Assembly (NCBI GenBank): GCA_021812785.1
Contig: JAKAMR010000025.1
Span: 1 to 27,981, forward strand
DNA: 27,981 bases
DNA from: Nitrospirota bacterium
Lineage (GTDB): Bacteria; Nitrospirota; Thermodesulfovibrionia; Thermodesulfovibrionales; JdFR-88
Direction: 5' to 3'
Shown here: positions 22,231-27,981 of the stretch, in pieces
Layout of the letters: each line of letters opens with the position of its first letter
How positions within the stretch are numbered: position 1 is the stretch's first letter
The notes under the pieces: generated by a model
What the model saw: the letters and a program-made list of their open reading frames with translations, nothing else
What the model was told of the DNA's origin: nothing
The model's database searches: none
Program-made: the position numbers and the translations under genes

Positions 22231-25200
22231 CTATTTCTCCTCCCTGATGTGCAGCATCTTCATTACAGGCGGCGGCGCGGTGAAAAGCGCAAGCCCCTGC
22301 GCGGTAGGCGGCATTCCCTCAAAAGCGCCCGAGCTTCTGCCGCCGTTGAAGTCAAGCCCGGTGGCAAGGTTTATCTGCTGAATGCTTCCGGTTGAGACCT
22401 GGAGCAAGGCCACCCCCTTGCTTTCATTGCCGGTAGAGTCCGCAAGGCAGGCGCCGTTATTATAGTTGACCGCCCACAGGAAGCTCTTGCCCCCTATGCC
22501 GCACTGCTCAAAGTAAGGCTTGAAAGTGGTGAAATAGACCGCGCCCGAAATGCTTGCATCCGGGTCCGTTATAACCCTCTCGGCCCCGTAGTAAAGCTCG
22601 TCGGTGCTGCTGGGGCAACTGGTTGTGTCGCCGGGGCAGCTTACGTAAGCTCCATTAGTCGAGGCGGACGACGGACAGTTGCTTGGCACGGGGCATTGCT
22701 CACAGGAAGAGCTTACCTGGAGCGGGTCCCCGATGACCTCGGGGTAGGCATAGCAGCCGTTTGTATCCAACGCTATAGACCAATCGGTGTCCTGGGCCAC
22801 CCCGGAGCATGTGCCCGTGCCTACCGCCGCCAGGTCGGATGCGCCAAGCCCGTTTGTGCAGCTTGGAGAGCAGCTTGAGCCCGCAATTTTAGGGTTGCAG
22901 AAAAGGCTTGTAGAGCTTATATAGCAGGGGTCCCACAAACCAACCAGGTAGTTCCGGTTGTTCTGGGTGTCCACGACCGGCTGGATGGCCCCCTGGCTGT
23001 TGATGGTCGAAAAAGAATAGTAGTCCCTCCCGGTGCCGAAATACAGCCATAGCTTGTTCTTGATGTTGTTCTGGAGCCTGGCAACGCTTGTGGTTACCGG
23101 CCCTATGCCGTCTATCACCTTGTTGAAGGTCCACTTGCCGGGGTCCGGGTTGCCGCTTGAGTCCCGCAGCTCGCGGCCATTAGAGTCCACGGTAAGTATT
23201 CTGCCCACTCCGCCCTGGTCCCAGGTGCCGCTGCTGTCGCTGTCGTCCACGTACCCGCCGAAAATCGCATCGTCCTCGTAGTTCTGGTTGGAGTCGTTCG
23301 TGGCGTTGAAGAGGTCTCCGGAAAAAGCATCTGATATGCCGGAGTCTATGGTCGCCATCAGCTTGCCGGTAGCCAGGTCCAGGACAAAATACCTGAGGTC
23401 CTGGTCCGAATATCCAAGGAACTGGTTATAGGCCGTGTCTATGGGGCCTGTAGGGCCGGAGCCGAACACGACGAACCATTCCCCGTTCTTGGCGTTCCCC
23501 ATGGGGTCGCCGTTTGCGCTTATGCGCACAATTGCGGGGCCGCTGGTGGCAAACCCCAGGTTCGGGCTGGTGAACTCCCAGAGCAGTTTCGGGTTGTTCT
23601 CGTCCGTTATGTCCAGGGCGAAATAGGAGGAATAGCCTATGGGGTTGCCGCTTGGATCGGTGGCGGGGGTGCCCACGCAATAGGCGTTGCAGCCGTTGGT
23701 TGAGCTGCAGGTGACGTCGGGGCCGTCCGTCTGGTTGCAGGAGGAGCCGCAGGTGCTGTTTGAGTTGCAGCTGTTGGTCTGGTTCTCTATGGAGCAGCAG
23801 TTTGCGCTTTGAGGGGCGCTTGCCCCGCCCAGGCGCATCCCCCCTATGAGTATCGTCCTCCAGCTTGACTCCGTCTTCGTGCAGTCCCAGTAATCCGATC
23901 CGTTTCCGCATCCTCCGATCGAGGCGTCGAACACATAAGGCGTGAGGTCCACAGTATAGATATGGCTGTACGACGGGCCCACCCCATAGGTCTCCCCGTA
24001 TCCTTTTGCGATGCTCGAGTCCACCCCCGCGATATACTGCAGGTATGGAAGGACGTTCTCTGGGATAAAGGCCCATCTTTCCGCGCCCAGGGGCGGCCCC
24101 GTCTTGCAGTTTGGAGGGGTCGAGCCGTCCTGGCATGTGAGCGTAGCCTTCGTGTTTGCATTGCCAAACGGCCCTGTGGAGTTAAGCAGCCCCAGGTTGA
24201 AGGCGTGGAGCATTCCGTCGTTGCCCCCGACGTATACCGTGCCCCGGTTCTTGTACTGGGAGCTGTTTATATAGGCCGCGTAAGTCTTGTCCCCGTAAAC
24301 CTTGTCGTAGTTGTTAAGCGGCATCCAGGCAACTATCCTCGGGGTGGAATTGAGTATGTCTCCCAGTTTCCAGACGTTGTAAGTCCCCGTGCCCGTTGCA
24401 TCCACGGTCCTGCTCCTGTAGTCGTCTATTCCGTCGTTGTCCGGGTCGTACCCGGTGAGGTCGTAGCCCTCAGTCCACTGTATGACGCTGTCCACCCCGT
24501 TATAGAGGTTGCTCACGTTCAAATATGGCCCGATGAGGGAAGCGTTGTTTACATCGAAGGAGACCATGTTGGCTATCCCGCCAGAGGGGATATTCGTGTA
24601 GATGGTCCTTGAGGACGGGCTTTCGCTCCAAAGTTGATAGCCTGCCTCCCACAGGTCATTGAGTTCCTCGAAGGGCTCAGTCGGTGTTACTTCCGTTCCT
24701 GCCGAGCCGTCCGGCTTGGACAGTTGCCTGTCAGCCATGGTGTTGCCCTTGACCGGGTCGAAGTAGAAGGATATGATGTCGTCCCCGTCTCCCATGGTTG
24801 TGCCGTCGCCCAGGGTAAGGGCGTAGTCCTTGTCCGTGGGCTCAAGCGTGTTGCTGTTGTTGAAGTTGGGGTCCACGTAAAACCAGTAGTCATGGGCCGC
24901 GCCGGTCCAGTTCAACACGTCGTTGCCAAACGCCCTGGACGGATAAAAGACGGCCTGCACAAGGCTTGCGCCGCTACCCTGGCCTGATGCCAGCACCGAG
25001 GCAGCCGTACCGGAGGAGGCCCGCTTAAGCATGGAGGAAAGCGCGTTTTCCAGGGCGGTTTCAAGGTCCCTCCCGGAGGAGGCCTCAAAGTAGTTGTACG
25101 GCGCGCCGTCCGAGCTTGTGCTCCATTCCGCCTGGTCCCCCACATCTGGTTTATAATCGGAACTCCCGGTGAACCCCCCGTTTATGGACGCATATTTCAA

Positions 25201-26745
25201 AAGCGTGGAGCTGTAGCCGTGCCCGAACGCAAAGACCGTGTAGAGTGTTAAGGTGTTGATGCCGCCGGGCTTGCCCGTCTGATCCTGCCGGATGTCGTCC
25301 GCCGTGCTGTTTATTCCTGCCGGGTTTCCGTCATGCATCCAGAGGGCAACGGACTCAAGCCCCGCCGCTTCATTGCCCGCCGGGCAGGACTCAAAAGAGC
25401 TTTCCGCGGGATAAAGCACGGTGCCGGAGGGGCACTGGCCGCTTACCGGCGTGCTGCCGTCAGAGCACACGGCCGGGCAGCTGCCGGTGAGAGTCCCGTT
25501 GCTAAGACTGCCCGAGTTCGTGCACACAAAAGGAGACTGCTTTGCGGCATAACTCAATATGGAAGAAGGTATTTCGCCGTCCTCGCACGGCTCGCCGTCC
25601 GTGACAAGGAGGATGAAATTCTTGGAACACGGGGGATACTGCGGATGCCCCCCCGTCCCGTAGTTATACGGGTCGTCCCCCGCGTTTGAAGTGGGGTTGG
25701 TGCCGCCAGTATAGTTTGGCCCGGGGCCGTTTATTAGCTGGCTAAAATCCCCGGACACCTGGCCGAAATAACCCGCCGTCTCGAAAAGCGCCTCCCCGAG
25801 GGGGGTGTTTGCGGTAGGCTGCACATTGTTTATCGCGTTTATTACGGAATTTAAGCTCTGCGAGCCGATGGTGATTTGAATATTGGCCCCATCGCCGGTC
25901 CCGGTATCCCCGTACTTGTTCGGCTCGTTCCAGGGCGCCCCGAAAGTGGCCAGACCGATCCTGGCCTTGGAACCCACCTCCTTCTGGAGCACCCCTTCCA
26001 CGCCAACCGGCACCACGACCTTTACATTATAGGTTGAATTGGTCACCTCGCCCCAGCCATTGCCGTTGTTTTGCCAGACCGCAAACACTCCGGAGGACGT
26101 ACCGCCGCCAAGTATGTTCCCGTAGTCGTCCGCCCATTGGAACCGGGTATTGCTGCTTGAATAAGGGGTGTAGTCGCCAGGGTTGGCAATCTGCTTGTAT
26201 GCCCCTCTCCCGATATAGTCTACCCCTATCCCCACAAGCCTGTCCCAGCCCTTGCTGTCCGTTCCGCCGCCATAGCCGCAACCCTTAGCGCCGTCGCACA
26301 GCCCTCCGGTCAGGGCCTTCCTGGCCACGTCGGACTCCCTCATCGTAAGCCAGTTAAGGAAATTGCCGTCCCAGTCCGCGCCGGAGTTCGGGTTGACGAC
26401 GCTGCTTCCTATGGTGGCGTTGGTGGGGTTGGACGGGTCCGGGACGAACCTGCTGCTTGAGTACTGGTACCAGATGTTCGAATTGAAATAGCCGTAATAG
26501 GTCTGCGTGGGGTCAAACCCCGTGCACGGGTCCGAGACATCCGAGCAGTCGTTGCTTGCGTCCCTGTAGGCAAAATTGTAAAAGCTGCCGGAGTTGTCCA
26601 GAAGTATCATGATGTTTGGCGGCACGTTCTGAACGACATAAGAGGGAATGATGGAATAATCGCCGTTTGACACGGCCGCCAGCGCCGCGCCGGAAATGAC
26701 AAGGACCAAAACAAATGACAATAAAAGCACGGCATGGCGTTTCAT
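22231..26745 (-). CDS. pilY1: PilY1-like tip adhesin with VWA domain and beta-propeller
   Basis: This large secreted protein of the type IV pilus (1504 residues from ATG 26745) has a signal peptide (1-24, ending AALAA/VSN). A von Willebrand A domain follows, with MIDAS DNSGS (D50, S52, S54) and LLVTDGEP. The C-terminal PilY1 beta-propeller contains GTVYVGGNDGMLHAFNLG and RILTVDSNGRELRD. Candidate calcium loops are DPDNDGIDD and the DSNQNYEDD region. Very many cysteines occur, e.g. eight in 42 residues encoded at about 23810-23670, but no CxxCH haem site. The ATG is preceded by GGAGGAG (26762-26756) with a 10-base gap, which is better than the in-frame GTG/ATG at 26775/26772. PilY1 controls pilus extension and adhesion; other roles are inferred. 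Confidence 0.92.
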   Translation of the reverse strand: MKRHAVLLLSFVLVLVISGAALAAVSNGDYSIIPSYVVQNVPPNIMILLDNSGSFYNFAYRDASNDCSDVSDPCTGFDPTQTYYGYFNSNIWYQYSSSRFVPDPSNPTNATIGSSVVNPNSGADWDGNFLNWLTMRESDVARKALTGGLCDGAKGCGYGGGTDSKGWDRLVGIGVDYIGRGAYKQIANPGDYTPYSSSNTRFQWADDYGNILGGGTSSGVFAVWQNNGNGWGEVTNSTYNVKVVVPVGVEGVLQKEVGSKARIGLATFGAPWNEPNKYGDTGTGDGANIQITIGSQSLNSVINAINNVQPTANTPLGEALFETAGYFGQVSGDFSQLINGPGPNYTGGTNPTSNAGDDPYNYGTGGHPQYPPCSKNFILLVTDGEPCEDGEIPSSILSYAAKQSPFVCTNSGSLSNGTLTGSCPAVCSDGSTPVSGQCPSGTVLYPAESSFESCPAGNEAAGLESVALWMHDGNPAGINSTADDIRQDQTGKPGGINTLTLYTVFAFGHGYSSTLLKYASINGGFTGSSDYKPDVGDQAEWSTSSDGAPYNYFEASSGRDLETALENALSSMLKRASSGTAASVLASGQGSGASLVQAVFYPSRAFGNDVLNWTGAAHDYWFYVDPNFNNSNTLEPTDKDYALTLGDGTTMGDGDDIISFYFDPVKGNTMADRQLSKPDGSAGTEVTPTEPFEELNDLWEAGYQLWSESPSSRTIYTNIPSGGIANMVSFDVNNASLIGPYLNVSNLYNGVDSVIQWTEGYDLTGYDPDNDGIDDYRSRTVDATGTGTYNVWKLGDILNSTPRIVAWMPLNNYDKVYGDKTYAAYINSSQYKNRGTVYVGGNDGMLHAFNLGLLNSTGPFGNANTKATLTCQDGSTPPNCKTGPPLGAERWAFIPENVLPYLQYIAGVDSSIAKGYGETYGVGPSYSHIYTVDLTPYVFDASIGGCGNGSDYWDCTKTESSWRTILIGGMRLGGASAPQSANCCSIENQTNSCNSNSTCGSSCNQTDGPDVTCSSTNGCNAYCVGTPATDPSGNPIGYSSYFALDITDENNPKLLWEFTSPNLGFATSGPAIVRISANGDPMGNAKNGEWFVVFGSGPTGPIDTAYNQFLGYSDQDLRYFVLDLATGKLMATIDSGISDAFSGDLFNATNDSNQNYEDDAIFGGYVDDSDSSGTWDQGGVGRILTVDSNGRELRDSSGNPDPGKWTFNKVIDGIGPVTTSVARLQNNIKNKLWLYFGTGRDYYSFSTINSQGAIQPVVDTQNNRNYLVGLWDPCYISSTSLFCNPKIAGSSCSPSCTNGLGASDLAAVGTGTCSGVAQDTDWSIALDTNGCYAYPEVIGDPLQVSSSCEQCPVPSNCPSSASTNGAYVSCPGDTTSCPSSTDELYYGAERVITDPDASISGAVYFTTFKPYFEQCGIGGKSFLWAVNYNNGACLADSTGNESKGVALLQVSTGSIQQINLATGLDFNGGRSSGAFEGMPPTAQGLALFTAPPPVMKMLHIREEK

Positions 26746-26771
26746 CTGAAAAATTCTCCTCCGCGAGCTCA

Positions 26772-27143
26772 TCACTGCACCATGGGGTGCTCAAATACCA
26801 TGATCCCGTTGAGCACGCCCCTTCGGAAAAAAAGCTTCACCTCCCTGCCCCTTATAAGCTGGGCCTGGGAGACGGCTTGCCCATGCGCATTCACTATGGG
26901 CGCCCCCGCAAAGTCATAATAATTGCCTTTTACCTCGATGCCCTGCGCTGTTACGTCCTCTATATGCCCGGCCACCATGACAACATGGCTACGACGGCCC
27001 CATTCATGCTCCCGGGCGGTATCCGGCTCCCTGCGGGCTGCGTGAGCCTGGCCGCATGAGAGCGCGGCCGCTAGCGCGATCAGAAAACAGACCAGGGCAT
27101 ACGGAAAAACGGAAACATTCTTTTTCTTTCTCTTTCCTGACAT
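26772..27143 (-). CDS. Small exported protein of unknown function, first gene of the pilus operon
   Basis: The 123-residue product begins MSGKRKKKNVSVF and has a signal peptide hydrophobic core YALVCFLIALAAALSCGQAHA. The mature part is about 88 residues with a beta-rich stretch (HVVMVAGHIEDVTAQGIEVKG, EVKLFFRRGVLNGIMVFE) and no motif I recognise. AAGGAG about six bases before ATG 27143 fixes the start; an upstream ATG at 27236 would have no signal logic and lies upstream of the sigma-54 start site. It ends 26 bases before pilY1. The position resembles small PilY2-like partners in some pilin operons, but similarity is not visible. A periplasmic or secreted location is likely. Confidence 0.7.
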   Translation of the reverse strand: MSGKRKKKNVSVFPYALVCFLIALAAALSCGQAHAARREPDTAREHEWGRRSHVVMVAGHIEDVTAQGIEVKGNYYDFAGAPIVNAHGQAVSQAQLIRGREVKLFFRRGVLNGIMVFEHPMVQ

Positions 27144-27168
27144 TGCCACTCCTTCCCCAAGCAACTCA

Positions 27169-27185
27169 AAGCAAGGAGCGTGCCT
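27169..27185 (-). promoter_or_regulatory. Sigma-54 (-24/-12) promoter of the minor-pilin operon
   Basis: On the minus strand the sequence AGGCACGCTCCTTGCTT matches the consensus TGGCACGNNNNTTGCW except for its first base. The invariant GG (27184-27183) and GC (27172-27171) have the exact 12-base offset. Transcription would start near 27159, 16 bases before the ATG at 27143, leaving room for AAGGAG. This is strong evidence that the operon needs RpoN and an enhancer-binding activator. Confidence 0.75.
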
Positions 27186-27237
27186 TTTGAGTGATCCCTT
27201 TAAAATCAAGATATTTGGATTTGCGGAGGCGGCCACG

Positions 27238-27278
27238 CTATGTAACCGATTACATAGTTTATGAAGCCGGTTACATAG
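27238..27278. promoter_or_regulatory. Palindromic operator-like site with an extra half-site
   Basis: CTATGTAACCGATTACATAG (27238-27257) has perfect 8-base arms CTATGTAA/TTACATAG around CCGA. A further half-site GGTTACATAG lies at 27269-27278. It sits between the divergent pilus operon (about 65 bases above its sigma-54 -24 element) and the kinase gene, as expected for an activator or repressor site. Confidence 0.6.
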
Positions 27279-27337
27279 TGGAGACTTAAAATAGACTGCG
27301 GGAAAAGGCCCCTTTTTTTATGATAAAATACGTTGGA

Positions 27338-27981
27338 ATGATGAAAATCGGCAAATCCCGCCACTCCCTTGCGGGAAAACTGATCCTTTCTGTAAGCGCG
27401 GTCATGACTTTCGGCAGCCTCATCTTCGGCCTCCTGTTCATACATTTCGAGCAGCGGGTCCTCTTAAGGGCGGGAGTCCCGGCGGGCGATGTGCCCCGCG
27501 TAATGCATTCGGACATGGTCTCCATAATCCTTGCGTGCGTCCTTTTTGTCCTGGGCATATCCGCTTTTCTGTGCGTCATCCTGTACAGGCTTGTGTCAAA
27601 GCCGGTTGCCCGGCTTGAGGCCGGGATGGTGAGGATAGCCAAAGGCGATCTGGACGAACCCATAAACATAAACACCAAAGACGAAATGGGGCTTCTCGCA
27701 AGCATATTCAATTCCATGGCAAAGGACATGAAGCGCTACAGGCAGGACATGGAGAACTGGACCCACACACTTGAGGACGAGGTCAAGAAAAAGGCCCAGG
27801 AGATAATAAAGACCCAGGATGAGCTTATAAACACAGAAAAGCTGGCCTCTCTGGGAAGGATGGCGGCGGGCATTGCGCACGAGCTCAACAGCCCGCTTAC
27901 GGGCGTGGTCACCTTCGCCCACCTGCTTAAGGACCGCACCCCTCAGGCCGACAGCCAGGCCCATGAAGACCTCCAGGTCAT
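27338..27981 (+). CDS. Membrane sensor histidine kinase (3'-truncated by window edge)
   Basis: The 214 visible residues show TM1 (about 11-36), a short outside loop of about 25 residues ([18 protein letters not shown]), TM2 (about 60-85), a HAMP domain ([22 protein letters not shown]), a coiled coil and the HisKA box with the phospho-accepting His in [16 protein letters not shown]. The ATPase domain lies beyond the edge. The H-box style and short sensor resemble NtrB/PilS-type kinases that act through sigma-54 activators. An in-frame ATG at 27320 and one at 27341 are alternative starts; ribosome sites are poor for all. It is divergent from the pilus operon and may control it; this is inferred from position and promoter class. 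Confidence 0.9.
   Translation, partial: MMKIGKSRHSLAGKLILSVSAVMTFGSLIFGLLFIHFEQRVLLRAGVPAGDVPRVMHSDMVSIILACVLFVLGISAFLCVILYRLVSKPVARLEAGMVRIAKGDLDEPININTKDEMGLLASIFNSMAKDMKRYRQDMENWTHTLEDEVKKKAQEIIKTQDELINTEKLASLGRMAAGIAHELNSPLTGVVTFAHLLKDRTPQADSQAHEDLQV

Noticed and set aside
22231..26745. Multihaem cytochrome reading of the Cys-rich PilY1
   Set aside because: No CxxCH motif occurs; VWA MIDAS and PilY1 propeller features identify it instead.
27221..27236. Second sigma-54-like site TGGCCGCCTCCGCA on the minus strand
   Set aside because: GG-to-GC offset is 10 rather than 12 bases; the site at 27169-27185 fits exactly.
1..27981. CRISPR arrays, tRNA or rRNA genes, insertion sequences
   Set aside because: No regular direct-repeat array, cloverleaf, rRNA block or transposase was seen on reading both strands.

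Overview
The window comes from a diderm (Gram-negative) bacterium. It has a GC-rich chromosome that nevertheless uses ATA (Ile) and AGG (Arg) codons freely. It encodes LptD (outer membrane), type IV pilus minor pilins with a PilY1 adhesin, a sigma-54-type promoter, a stand-alone AICAR transformylase and a candidate small selenoprotein. This mix suggests a Desulfobacterota- or Nitrospirota-like lineage. That is an inference from gene content and style; no phylogeny was run.

Layout. (1) 1-4188, + strand: a tightly overlapping accD(partial)-folC-lptD operon closed by a GC-rich terminator hairpin. (2) 4252-4440: a 55-codon dual-CxxC mini-protein interrupted by an in-frame TGA and followed by a SECIS-like hairpin. 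(3) 4507-7691, + strand: a YkgJ-type cysteine-cluster protein, a YacP-like NYN ribonuclease, and an OmpR-type response regulator with its HAMP histidine kinase. (4) 11153-7657, - strand: an inositol-monophosphatase-family enzyme followed by a large acyl-AMP ligase/ACP/PlsC fusion. (5) 11372-13589, + strand: AICAR transformylase (TTG start), FluC/CrcB fluoride channel and a tandem DUF190 protein. (6) 13913-14593 (-): a second YkgJ protein. 14785-15678 (+): an exported DUF3047 protein. (7) 15711-18116 (-): gyrA. (8) 27143-18358 (-): a seven-gene minor-pilin operon (small exported protein, pilY1, fimT, pilV, pilW, pilX, Ig/cadherin-like membrane protein). (9) 27338-end (+): a membrane histidine kinase, divergent from the pilus operon.

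How the parts fit. The pilus operon is preceded by a near-consensus sigma-54 promoter (-24/-12). A palindromic operator-like site lies between it and the divergent NtrB/PilS-like kinase, so two-component control of the minor pilins through a sigma-54 activator is plausible; the activator would lie beyond the right edge. FluC next to DUF190 is a recurring pairing. The accD-folC-lptD set joins fatty acid, folate and envelope biogenesis.

Most interesting: the candidate selenoprotein at 4252-4440; a small family of intergenic repeats (4467, 13719-13890, 18190-18296) with a long inverted repeat; a duplicated leader-peptide segment in PilV; and Cys-rich stretches in PilY1.
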